Below are positions 43,728-56,000 of a DNA stretch of 64,000 nucleotides, piece after piece. Both the position numbers and the translations under genes were made by a program. The stretch is from contig NC_092673.1 of the NCBI RefSeq assembly GCF_964355755.1, positions 6,885,001-6,949,000 of the forward strand, given 5' to 3'. Source of the stretch: Antedon mediterranea (taxonomy: Eukaryota; Echinodermata; Crinoidea; Comatulida; Antedonidae). Position 1 is the stretch's first letter; every line of letters starts with the position of its first letter. Below the pieces are notes generated by a model. The model made no database searches. It worked only from the letters and a program-made list of their open reading frames with translations, and was not told the origin of the DNA.

Positions 43728-46700
43728 ATGTCAATGAAAACGGACGATTTAAATGGCTGGAGCATCTATGACCATATTGAGGAATACAGAGGAAAGCTTG
43801 GCCTAAAAGGTATGCATCTGTACTAAAATAATTTAATGCATTTTAAAGTATATGAACGAATAATACAAATAATTATAATAATGTGTGACGTAGTCTGAAG
43901 AAACCAAAATAGTTTGAAGTAAGATAATATATTATTATTGAAATTAAATCAATAGACGGGTAATGAATATATTCACAAAGAAATTTTGTTCAATATTTTT
44001 TTTCTCCAAATATTATCATTCGTTGACTAGCCACCATGATTACTATCAGTTATCCATTATTTTAAAAAAATGTTTAATTTATTTTGTTATTAATTTATTT
44101 TATTCAATGCTTTATACATTATTTATATGTATGTATGATATTTAGAACGTGACCACAAGGCGTACTATGAGAGCTCCCAATTCAACAAGAAGATGAACGA
44201 AGAAGAAATATCGATTCTCCGCCGCAATCTGAAAATGAAGAGGGTTGATCTTTCGGAACACACACGTAATGTAAGTGTAGTAACATTACATATTCTGAAT
44301 CATACTCCTATAGGCCTACATAATAATTAAATTCATTATATTATACATATATTCATTACTATTAACAATTATCCTATAGAGAACCCCTCTTAAGGGTAGA
44401 CCTAATTCGGGACCCATCAAACTCTCTGCTGGGGTGTCCTCTGAATAGGGATTGGTCGTATACGGTATACGAAATGATCCATTTAATAATGGTGTTCCCT
44501 TGATACGGGGTGACAACTAGTAGTTCAAATTCAAATAACATTTATTTCATTAAATGCCATACAAATAATACACAGCATAACAAATGAGGACCAAATAAAC
44601 TTATATCAATCAATTCAAATGTTGTATTATTCATGGTAGATAAAAACAAATTAACAATTTATAAAACAAATTATTATTTTTTCCTACAAGATGATCCTAA
44701 TTTTTTTTATTATCTGAAAAGGGAGATAAAAGAGTTATTGTTGATGCATTTTCTGGAAGAAGGAAAGATCAACTCGCCTTTCGAAGAAAGACAGCCGAGG
44801 TAAGATTCGAAATGTGAACAACCTAACAACTGCATGAGTGTAACTTTAAACTGTAATATAATAATATTAATACAATACAATACAATACAGTAAAATTAAG
44901 GGAAAATTCTGAACGATTACGAATAGGAGGCTAAGGAAACACAATTTAAAATTAAATGTTAAGAAACACTGTTGTGCATTGAGAGAAAAATATTTCACAC
45001 GTACTTAGAGTTAAGAATGAAGCTTCTTCAGAATCGTATAGGTTTAGGCCTATTATCCGAGGTGAGTGATCCTTAACAAGGGTGGATCAATAGGTGTACC
45101 AAAGTAGGGCTTTCTACTCTATTTGAATTTGATTAATGATAACATTTTTCAGTCTGCTGTAGCCGAAATGGATCAGAAAACATGTGAGAAAGCCAAGTAT
45201 TTAAACGCGTTGATGTACGAACGCAATGAGAAAGAAAAACGCGTTCAGGAGTTGGAAACTACCTTGGAAAGATCACAGACGCAGGCCGACAATGAGGAAG
45301 ATATGTTCGAGAAAAATGAATTAAAAGTAAACATATTATACTCAATTACTTAAACAAAGCACTCATACCTTACAGGCGAAGTAATACGTAGCTAATGATT
45401 ACGTGTTAGTTAATAAGCTTTATAGCAATATTAGTTATTATATCATGATAGTGTATATAGTGTGTCTAGATGGGATATAAATATAATGTATTTAATTTTG
45501 TAATATACAGTCTATTCGAATCATCGAGAACAATTTGGAAAAAGCTGACACTAAATATCGAACGGCAAGAAAGATCCACGTGAACTACAAAGAGATTGTA
45601 GCGTGTCTTGAAGAGGTACGTGGGCTCTGATAACACATAGGCAGATCCAAGAAAGATTTCCAATGAAGGAATCCACTTCTGTCTAGGGCCATCGGCCCAT
45701 GGTTTCCGCTATTTACCAAATATTTTTGATAAATAAATAAATAAACCCGGTCTGGTCCTAAAATTTGAAAGTACAATGCCAAAAAAAAAAGGAGATAGAA
45801 CATAGAGTTATTCAGCTCTTCCACAATGTTTACGCTTTGGACCCCCACCCTAATTTAAAGATACTGGATCATTCGCCACTGACGAACCAACCTCAATACT
45901 TAACACACAGTAAGCCGACGTTGATAAATAATGATATGAGCAACTAAAATGTTCATCAGTGCTTTTAAGCAAAAGAAAATATTCAAAATTTAAGCACATG
46001 TTTACTCTTAAGTCCAGCGCGATCGAGCCTTTAATTTATTAAATATGCAAACCACTATATACTCTTCATGTATTCCGCAATGCTATTAGTTTTATATGAT
46101 AAAGACAGTAGCGAGATTTTGTTTCGGGAAAGAGGAACAATACAGTCCCGATAATAAAAACGGCTCAAACGCATTAGCATATTAATCTTAATTGTATTTA
46201 ATTAAATATTATACCGTTTATTCTCAAAATTAAAACTTGTTAATAACTTTAAATATAAGAATGGTGGTCATCTGTCTAAAATTTCAAATTAAAAACTAGT
46301 AGTAAAGTGTATACATCATTTTCACGGGTGGATTGCTATAAAACAGTCTTAACTGATGGTCTTAACTCCCCGATTAAAGCCGGCTTTATCAGATAGACGG
46401 TCTTACTAAAGCCACCCCTGTTAGACCATTGCTATAAAACAGTCTTAGATAAGACCGCGTAAAGTAACAAATTGAGGGCGTACTTTGCGCGTAGAATACC
46501 AAATAAGGTAATGTTCGTCACGCTTGTTCAATTCACAATCATAACAGTACGTACATTTCTACGCGAGAAAATCCATTCTAGGCCTATAAGAATAAAATCA
46601 TCGTTATTATTTGATTTAACACTTAAAACTCGTTCAATTGGTTGTCTTTGACGATAAATAATACGTAAAAGCAACAAAAAGAGAGGTTTAAGACTGTTTT

Positions 46701-49700
46701 AAGACTCCTTCGAGTAGGCTTTAATTTTAAAGACCGTTTACAGGTTAGACCGCGGTATAGCAATGGTCTATAATATAAGACTACTTGCTACGTCACGAAT
46801 TATAGCCGGCTAAGCGCTAAGACCGATTATAGACCGCTTATAGCAATCCACCCCACATCGTGTGTCTAACCTTTACATCTATAGGAAAGCTTGACGTTTC
46901 CAAGGAAACTTAGAGCATTGGAGAAAGCACTCGAACATCAAATCCGGGAACTCAGAGAATTGAAGAACATTAATAAAGACGCACACTTGAAAAAAGATGT
47001 CGCCAGGGTAACTATTAAAGAGTGTTATGATAGTTAATAAGTCTAACAATTAATTGAATTCAAGCAGTTACGTCTCTATGACAAAATCTAGACACATTCT
47101 CAGCTCAGTAATTGTTATTTTTTCATAACAGCCCTAGCGCAAATTAATTAAATAGGTTATATAAATTATATTGAAAAATTCTAAATAATAATCCTAAAAG
47201 CAGTTGTAAAAGTAGTACATCTTTCTAATAGTTTTTTAAAAATATTTTATGTATGTAATGTATAAATATTAAAAATGTATTTTCCCCAAAAAACAAGAAA
47301 ATGAAGGTTAATTAAATCAGGATTTGAATGAGTTATTTTGTATTTGAAGTTTTAATAAGCTTAATCACTTAAGATACTGTTTTTATTTATAAAATTACAA
47401 AATAAAATGGTTAAATTCAACCAAAAACGCATTGGCTGGATTTACTAAATTGTAAAGGTTAATTATATTTTTGTCGGTCCAATTTTGGGTAAAAGTGAAT
47501 AACTATTATGTAACATTAAAATAGCATATTCAACAACAAAACAATGTTAAGGTTTATTTTTCAGGGGACAACAACTTCAATATTTAGTTTTTCTTCTTTT
47601 TGAAATGTATTCTTGATAACTTGATAACTACTTTTAAAACAATCTTTCAAGCTTTAAGCATCATAACTAAGAACTTATAACACAAGAATCTCCTGTTCTT
47701 CAATGATCATAATCTGCTATCCCATTGTCACTTTTCTTTTTCAAATTGATTGATGTGTGATTTTGATTTCTTTGCTTATGGATCAATCAAAATTAATAAT
47801 ATTATCATCAGAAAATAATTTGTTTGTAATAGGCTGAACTTACTGAAATTGAGCAACATATTATGGAGGCCAGACGATCACGTGAAAAGAAGCTTGTGCA
47901 GATGAAAAAGAAGGCTGAGAAACAGAAAGAAATTGCCGACAAAGTCGATAGACGGGCACGTGCTTTCCTACAAACGGACGAACAGACAATCGGTAAGTTA
48001 TTTTATACTAAAAGACAAAAGACAATGCATATATGGGCACATCACATTGTTTAGTTTCACAATGTTTAATAGTGTAGACAGAGCTTAGATTATTCCTTTG
48101 TGTCGACTGATACGGCAACGACAGGGGCTGATTTGGACAAAAAGTACACCGGGGTAACCCCCTACTTTTCCGGAATTTAGTGAGGGTGCCACCCCTATCA
48201 TTTTATTAAGACTTGCGTCGGTCCATACCGCTGAACAACCTGTTTGAAATTGTTTTTTACAGATCCTCAGCAAAAAGCAAAACAAGACGAGACCTGTTGG
48301 AAGAAAGTCACCAGTTACGAGGACGCCTTCCAGCGCATCAAAGACGCAACAGGTGTATCTGACATCGAAGAGATACTGCAGAGATTCCACGGACAGAACC
48401 ACACAATGGAGCATTTGGAAAAGCAGAAAATATCGGTGGAGAAGCAGAAGAACTGGCTAATAGAACAGAAGAGCCAGCAGCAGAAGCAGTATGAAGCTAT
48501 GAAATACAGCGGTGAAAGCAACATGTCGCAGTTAGTAGCCTACAGCTTTTTAATTAAATTTCTTAAATTCCTTAGTAAAATGGTGGGAATGTGGCGCTGC
48601 TATATTGGGTTTACGAAAAGAGAAGTGTATCGACAATATGCTTAGATGCATTCCGATGATGATAGACATAGACATGATGATGATGATATGATAATGACGA
48701 TGATACAGTCATGCGTGAATGTTAAGTATAAGTATAAACACGTCATGTATGTGTGCCAAAAACAAATAAACCGAAACTAGGGTGTTGAATACTGTTAAGC
48801 TTATAAATTGCCTCTTTCATTCACCATTGTCATAGGTAACGTATCATCGATGTATTATTTTGTAATTGATAAAACCGCTAGTATGTTCTAATAAAGGTAT
48901 TGATAACTTGTTAACAGGGGTGAGCAGATGCTGGAAAAAATGCATGATCACCTCAAACAGCAGACTGAGAGGGCTGCCTCGCTTAACACGCACATTGACA
49001 ACGCAACTCGCACAACAGTGGATATCATTAGTGGCATCAATCATCTCTACGAAACATTTAAAGATGTGAAACTTAAACCAGTAAGAAAACAAAAGATATT
49101 TACTCTACCCTTCCTTCGATATAATTCCGATACGGTTGGGAAGTGGGCTACATTTGTAATTTAAAACCGTTTCGTCTGAACACAGAAGAAACTAAACCGC
49201 AATTTAACTCCGATACATCGCAATTTAACTCCAATATCTATGTATTATAATCGCATTATCGTTTGATTTTGTAGCCAATGAGGAACAACGCTTTCAGTGG
49301 GGATTCTCTAGACCAACTTGCGGTCTCAACTAACAAACTAGCCAAACTGATGTCCACAGTTTCAAAAACGAAAGATGTCAAAATTCGACATACAGCCGAG
49401 TTCAGTGAATTTATGGAAAATCGTCTGCCAAATGAAAATTTACGCATACGCATCCAAGATACAGTACCTTACGAAGACGGTAAGTTGTTTAAAATATTAA
49501 ATCTATAAATAAAATCCATTGGCATTGCATTGATAATATAAATAGATAACGGAGTTTTGTTCTCTGTGACGATTAGGGTTTTTTCGCCACGCTCATGATA
49601 TGGGTGCCGCTTCACATCAGGCCACACATAAAAAGAATACAGTATTCAAAGCTAAGAATTTAAATACTCTACACACGTTGCTTTCTAAGAAGCTTTTACG

Positions 49701-50167
49701 AGAAAACCGGGGTGGATAAGCCGATGTAAAATCTTTTACAGATACAGATTTAGGGACCTTGGGATTTGCCAAAATATAGGATTAAAAATAGTTCATATGA
49801 ATAAATTGTGCGCATGTAGGAGACATTTCGACGGGCGTCCTTACTATTTTCAACAATGCAGTCTCGGCGCCGAATTCTGACTAACAACACACTAATGCGT
49901 AGATATAACTAATTGTTGTTGTAAATCGGAATGTCTCTTAGGTAACAGTACAGGCTATTCCTACATTTATCAGCTTTTTCTTTTGTAAAATACACAATAA
50001 CAAAATAAACTAACTTTGTAAATATTTTTTATATTATAGATGACTTTGGCTACGACAGTCAGGACAATGAGGACATGCTGACCAATAATGACATCAAGTT
50101 ACAAGGTCAAGTTCTGATGGACCAAAGGAAGCTAAAAAAGAGAGCACGACGAGTTAAAAGACGATAG
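43728..50167 (+). CDS. ODAD3: ODAD3 (CCDC151), outer dynein arm docking complex subunit; 11 exons, 536 aa
   Basis: Coding exons: 43,728-43,809, 44,146-44,270, 44,722-44,799, 45,153-45,326, 45,511-45,615, 46,885-47,007, 47,833-47,992, 48,263-48,530, 48,918-49,080, 49,275-49,479 and 50,040-50,167. All junctions keep phase and total 1,611 nt. The product is mostly coiled coil. Family landmarks in order: DHKAYYESSQFNKK, a GDKRVIVDAF segment, ESLTFPRKLRALE, EDAFQRIKDATGVSD, LKYSGE-type MKYSGESNMSQ, EFMENRLPNENLRIRI, an acidic stretch (DDFGYDSQDNED) and a basic tail (KLKKRARRVKRR). Vertebrate ODAD3 is about 595 residues. The protein anchors outer dynein arms to axonemal doublets in motile cilia. 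The first 27 residues are less like vertebrate ODAD3 than the exon at 4,280-4,361, so this may be one of two paralogues. A 5' UTR intron (43,213-43,715) is likely. Confidence 0.9.
46326..46853. mobile_element. Inverted-repeat element with GGGTGGATTGCTATAA termini
   Basis: GGGTGGATTGCTATAAAACA at the left mirrors GCTTATAGCAATCCACCC at the right. Subterminal words AGACCATTGCTATAAAAC / TATAGCAATGGTCTATAA and GACCG/CGGTC repeat inside the arms. It is non-coding and sits 31 bp upstream of ODAD3 exon 6, within intron 5. Confidence 0.8.
47267..47580. mobile_element. Diverged AAAGATGTATTGTCCC MITE in ODAD3 intron 6
   Basis: Left part ATTAAAAATGTATTTTCCCC, internal GAGTTATTTTGTAT and AACCAAAAACGCATTGGCTG, and right part TTTTTCAGGGGACAACAACTTC follow the 7,195-7,552 element in the same orientation, with weak ends. 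Confidence 0.55.
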
Positions 50168-50240
50168 AAAAGAAAACAATCAAATTGAAAATTAAAGCTA
50201 TCAAAGTGTTACTAAATGTAAACAATGATTCTATTGATGT

Positions 50241-50246
50241 AATAAA
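50241..50246 (+). terminator. AATAAA polyadenylation signal of ODAD3
   Basis: AATAAA, followed by overlapping AATAAATAAA, lies 74 bp after the TAG stop. Confidence 0.65.
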
Positions 50247-50584
50247 ATAAATAAATTATATATTGAAACGTCTTGTAATTAAAAACATGCCAAAAAGAAA
50301 ACCAAACAGAATTAGGTAAAAAGGTACTATAATATTGGGAATAATATCAGGAAAGACTGTATGGCAATGGGGTTGTGTTTCCATCCCTTCCTTCTCTAAT
50401 GAATTAAAACATGAAAGCAAAAAAATCGTTGCTTAAGCCTAGACATGAGAAATGATGTGAAGCATGAAGGAAAAATAATCTTATTATAGGTGAAGGTTAT
50501 ATCACATGGCCAATCATAATATTCTATCACTATCACCATCATCATCGTCACTATCACCGCTACCGACATAACCCCCACCATTGC

Positions 50585-51536
50585 CAGAACCACCACCACC
50601 ATATAACAACCATAACCACCACTACCATAAACAACCATAACCACCACCACCATAAACAACCATAACCACCACCACCATAACAACCATAACCACCACCACC
50701 ATAAACAACCATAACCACCACCACCATAAACAACCATAACCACCACCACCATAAACAACCATAACCACCACCACCATAAACAACCATAACCACCACCACC
50801 ATAAACAACCATAACCACCACCACCATAAACAACCATAACCACCACCACCATAAACAACCATAACCACCACCACCATAAACAACCATAACCACCACCACC
50901 ATAAACAACCATAACCACCACCACCATAAACAACCATAACCACCACTACCATATAACAACCATAACCACCACTACCATAAACAACCATAACCACCACCAC
51001 CATAAACAACCATAACCACCACCACCATAAACAACCATAACCACCACCACCATAAACAACCATAACCACCACTACCATATAACAACAACCATAACCACCA
51101 CTACCATAAACAACCATAACCACCACCACCATAAACAACCATAACCACCACCACCATAAACAACCATAACCACCACTACCATAAACAACCATAACCACCA
51201 CTACCATAAACAACCATAACCACCACCACCATAACAACCATAACCACCACCACCATAAACAACCATAACCACCACCACCATAAACAACCATAACCACCAC
51301 CACCATAAACAACCATAACCACCACCACCATAAACAACCATAACCACCACCACCATAAACAACCATAACCACCACCACCATAACAACCATAACCACCACT
51401 ACCATAAACAACCATAACCACCACCACCATAAACAACCATAACCACCACCACCATAAACAACCATAACCACCACTACCATAAACAACCATAACCACCACC
51501 ACCATAACAACCATAACCACCACTACCATAAACAGC
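50585..51536. repeat. 25-bp minisatellite, about 38 units, just downstream of ODAD3
   Basis: The unit contains ATAAACAACCATAACCACCA followed by CCACC. Sporadic variants have CCACTACC or lack three to four bases. Since 25 is not divisible by three, the minus-strand ORFs of up to 316 codons cycle through all three frames (MVVVVMVVYGGGGYGC, WWWWLWLF) and are artefacts. The array starts about 340 bp after the ODAD3 polyadenylation signal. Confidence 0.95.
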
Positions 51537-51539
51537 ATA

Positions 51540-53001
51540 ATAACGATGGATCATCGGTATAGTTTCCTACATCTGATTCCTATAAACTCAACACATTCAT
51601 CACCATTAATATTGACAAGACAATCAAGACAATTATGACAACGGGAATGTTTTATTCGAGCAAAATAATGTGAATTGGTGAACGAATTTAAGATGAAAAT
51701 ATGTCATATCGTCATCTTTCACATGCAATTATTTGCCCTATTGCATTCATAAACATCAACTATTTGTATATTAATTAAATTTTAATTATTTGGTTAGTAT
51801 TATTTCAAATTCAATGCAACCTCTGTTTGAATAGCTTTCTACATGGCATTTTAACTTTCGGCGTATAAGAAATCCAACATTTCTATCGTCTATTTTGAAA
51901 TATACTTCGATATTGAGAGCCAAGAACGTCAATTTTTCGCCTTCTCATTTATTTTTTGCTAGACTATGTGTCACAATTAAGGTGTCAACACGTTTGATAG
52001 AGTAGTTGAACAGAAGTTCTAGGCTACTCACATATCATGCAGCTTCCCCTCGGCTTTGAATTCTGATCAGTTGCCACTGATTATAGGCTACTGCGATTAT
52101 ATTTTGGTTAGATTACTATATTATATTTCTGTACGGCCTGATTAATGTACGGCCGTTTAATATTTATCAATGCAAAAAATCGATTTCCTATTGGTTTGTG
52201 GGTAATGTCTAGAAAGCTATATCTACACTATAAAATTATTTTGACAAACAAAAGTGCGATTTGCCCAAGTATGGTATTGATATGCCCAAGTATATGACAT
52301 CATCATGTCAATATAATATGGGCAAATCACATTTTTTGTCACATAAAGTTTGATAATGTAAACAGAACTTTAGTTCTGCATTGTAATTCTGAGATAGGTG
52401 GAGATAATTCAATAACTTTTGTGGAAACGTAGATTGATAACATTATAGGACCATAGTATTTATAACATTTTAGCATACGGTATTGTGTATCTGTCTTAGC
52501 TTTAAAAAATGAAGGAATTGTTAACGCATGGATATAGAAGGGCCTAATGAAAAATATAATTTGTTTGAAATAGAGAAACAAAATTGTTATAATTTGATTA
52601 TTTGTTGAAAGTGATACTGTAACCGATAATCAAACTATTCAATTAGTATTTATTTTGAGAGTGGTATGAATGCATGCGTGCTTGGCAAGATATTTGCATT
52701 ATGGTAATTAATTACATTATAGCTGTAACAAAAAAATCGTTCTTAATTTTACAATGTATTTTTCTATATTGTAAAAATTTAAAATTTAATAAAACGCTAT
52801 TACCTGCATTCAGGAGTGTCTTACCATTTCACGTCTATCGATACTCAACCTGTAAGAAAAGCACGATAAATGATTTAATAATATTGCTAAAATAAACATT
52901 TGTCATTTACCAAAGAACAGCTCTATGGAAACGAAGGAATCTGTTCTACGTACTGTGTTTAGGTATTCGTAAGAGAATTTTGGACAGATGCTATATTAAA
53001 A
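51540..53001. other. AT-rich intergenic DNA with one MITE
   Basis: Apart from the inverted-repeat element at 52,212-52,372, nothing is recognised. The stretch should contain the promoter of the gene that starts at 53,002. No TATA box was clear. Confidence 0.4.
52212..52372. mobile_element. 160-bp MITE
   Basis: AAAGCTATATCTACACTATA and GTGCGATTTGCCCAAGTATG at the left mirror AATATGGGCAAATCACATTT and TAATGTAAACAGAACTTTA at the right. Related fragments lie at 9,110-9,205, 6,964-7,010 and 48,030-48,090. Confidence 0.65.
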
Positions 53002-56000
53002 ATGAATATTATATTCGCGTGTCTATCGCGACTATCTATGTCCAAGTGTACTTTGTTTTATTGTACTATTTTTATTCTTATTTATACGTGTTATTCAGGT
53101 AGGTGTATGCATTTATTATTATACAAATAATTGTTTATTAGAATATATAAATATTTATGTAATGGTACAAATAATAGCATGAGGTGAATAATGAAAGGTT
53201 ATATTATAATTTGTTTTTACACACAATAAACTACTATTAAACGAACGTTCAATAGTGCGTACTATATTGCATGCCATGTAACCCACAATCGTCAAATACA
53301 ATGACAGGAATATATTTAGATATTATATAAAGTGTTTTAATTAACAATCTGTGTATCATTAAAGAGATTTAGAATTATGCGCATTCAACCTTTTTTAAAT
53401 AATTATATTCAGACAAAAAAGCAATATAAATCGCTATTAAAATGCAAAAAAATTTACTTTCATAAAAAAATACGCAAACAAATTATCGATTCACTCAATA
53501 CAAAGGATAGCAAAACATTTTGGATGAAGTTGAAGACAAAACAGAAATTATCTTGTGAACTTTCTATTAATCAATGTTATATTCATTTTAAGAACCTACA
53601 GTATTTAAAAACGATGAGTCTATTGGTAGCGTTGAGTTGCCAAAAATCACAGAATGCCAACAGAATGAAGACAATGATAATTTAAACCACGACATAACGT
53701 TGGATGAAATAAATAGAGCATTTAATTCTCAAAATAGTGGAAAAGCTCCCGGCATTGATGGAATGAATTTTGAATTCTTGCTAAACGCCCTCAACATTAT
53801 TTTTGATATTTTAAAAATTATTTTTAACGCTAATATTTTTAGTCGGAAAATTTCCCAAACAATGGGCAACAAGCTTAATTGTCCCAATTTTTAAAAATGG
53901 AGATAAAAACAAACCTGAAAATTATAGAGGTATTTCTTTAATTCCAATCCTAGGAAAAATATTTTTACATATTCTTAATTCTAGGTTAACACAATTTACA
54001 AATAGTAAAAAGTTAATTTATGAGGAACAAGCAGGCTTTCGTAAGGGATATAGAACGACAGATAATATATTCATTTTAGATACCGTCATCTCTAATACTT
54101 AGATAAAAAGCGGGGTAGGATTTTTGTTGATCTTAAACGTGCCTTTGACTCTATAAATCATACACTTTTACTACATAAGCTGAAATATATCGGTGTTTCA
54201 GGCAGAATGTTAAACATAATAAATTCCTTATACCAAAACTTATCTGCTCATGTTAAAATTGGCAACAAACTTAGTCCATCTTTTAATTGTTCGATTGGAG
54301 TACAACAAGGTTCTCCGTTGTCGTCTTTACTCTTTAATATTTACATTAATGATTTGAGTGGTATACTTAATCAGGTAAACGATTTCATTCAAATTGGAGA
54401 TTGTCATATGAATCATCTTCTTTATGCAGATGACTTAGTGCTTGTTAGTGATACGGTGAAAGGTCTCCAAAAATTAATAAATAAACTTGAACTTTATTGT
54501 GATACTTTGGAAACTTACTGTAAACACTACAAAATCCAAAATTTGGTTTTTAAAAATGGCCGCAATTTAAGGAACATTGAAAAATGGAAGTATAAAAATA
54601 TTCAATTAAAAATTGTTAATTCGTATAATTATCTTCGTTTATTTTTAGTTCAAATGGTGCATGGAACAACTCAATGCAACATAATCAACAAAAAGCAAAT
54701 CAAAGTTTATTCTGCTTAAAATCATTTATTTATCGTAACTTATCTTATCTTCCAAGTAATACATGGAACCATATTTTTGATGTGAAAATACTTCCTATTT
54801 TAACGTATGGAAGCGAAATCTGGGGAATGTCAGATAGCACAAACATTATTGAAAAAACACATACTAAATTTTGTAGATACTTATTGCAAGTTGGGAAAAT
54901 GCACCAAATTCCGCTTTTATAAAACTTCTGAGTTAGATAGATTACCGCTTTCTTTGGATTGTTTAGTTACAGATTTTGGTTACATATTATTACTTTAGAT
55001 CATGACAGATTCATTTTTAAGTGTTATGAGTTTCAACTTAAAAAAGTTAACCGTAATGAGAATTGTTGGGCACAACAGGTCAAACACTTACTTTATTCTA
55101 CTGGTTTTGGTTATATATGGTTACAACAATATGTTAATAGTAAAGGTTTATTTTTGAGAGATTTAAGTTGCGCTTATGTGATATTGAAAAACAAAAATGC
55201 ATTCAACAATTTAGTTTACATAATAAGTTAAGGCTCTTTTCTCTTTATAAAAAAAAAATATGTTTAAGTTATCACTTGACCAACATCATTAATTTTAAAC
55301 TAAGAAGATTAATTAACTAAGTTACGTTTAGGGATATTAGAGCTAGAAATTGAAAAGGGCAGATGGGAGGGTGTAGAAAGATATAAGAGAACGTGTAAAT
55401 TATGTAAAAAGAACATTGTTGAGGATCATTTTATTTTGCAATGCACATTTTATAATGATTTAAAAAAAAGTTTAATTCCAAGATTTATTCGTGTTTTTCC
55501 TTCTATTAATAAGCTATGTTTATTACTTTCCAACACAAATTTTACTTATAATTTAGGAAAATACGTCTACTTTGCCTTTGAAAGAAGAAACCATTAACTT
55601 AAGTTATAGTTATTTTTTATTTGTTTGTATTAGGGCCAAAAGCCAATATACATTGAACCAATAAATTCCCTGAAAAAAGGGAAAGAAGAAGAAGAAGAAG
55701 TATAAGTAGAATAGTACAATGCAATAGTAATACTATTTTACTGAAACCATACTAACTATTAATAGTAATAACTAAATTACAATAGCCTATCACATGCCAT
55801 TATAATTACTTGCGTTGTAATTATAAGGCATGAGTTTTTTTGCACGATAACGCCAAGTTTAAAAACAAATTACAATACAAAATATATACAATAATAAGTA
55901 ACTATATTATTTATACAGTAATTATACATTCCATGGCCTCGATATTTCTTTTCGTACATAAGTTGAGGACCTCTCATGAAATGTCACAAAATAAACATGA

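Noticed and set aside
50396-51538. Minus-strand ORFs up to 316 codons with GGGGYGC/WWWWLW repeats
   Set aside because: They are translations of a 25-bp repeat that cycles through all frames; composition is biologically implausible.
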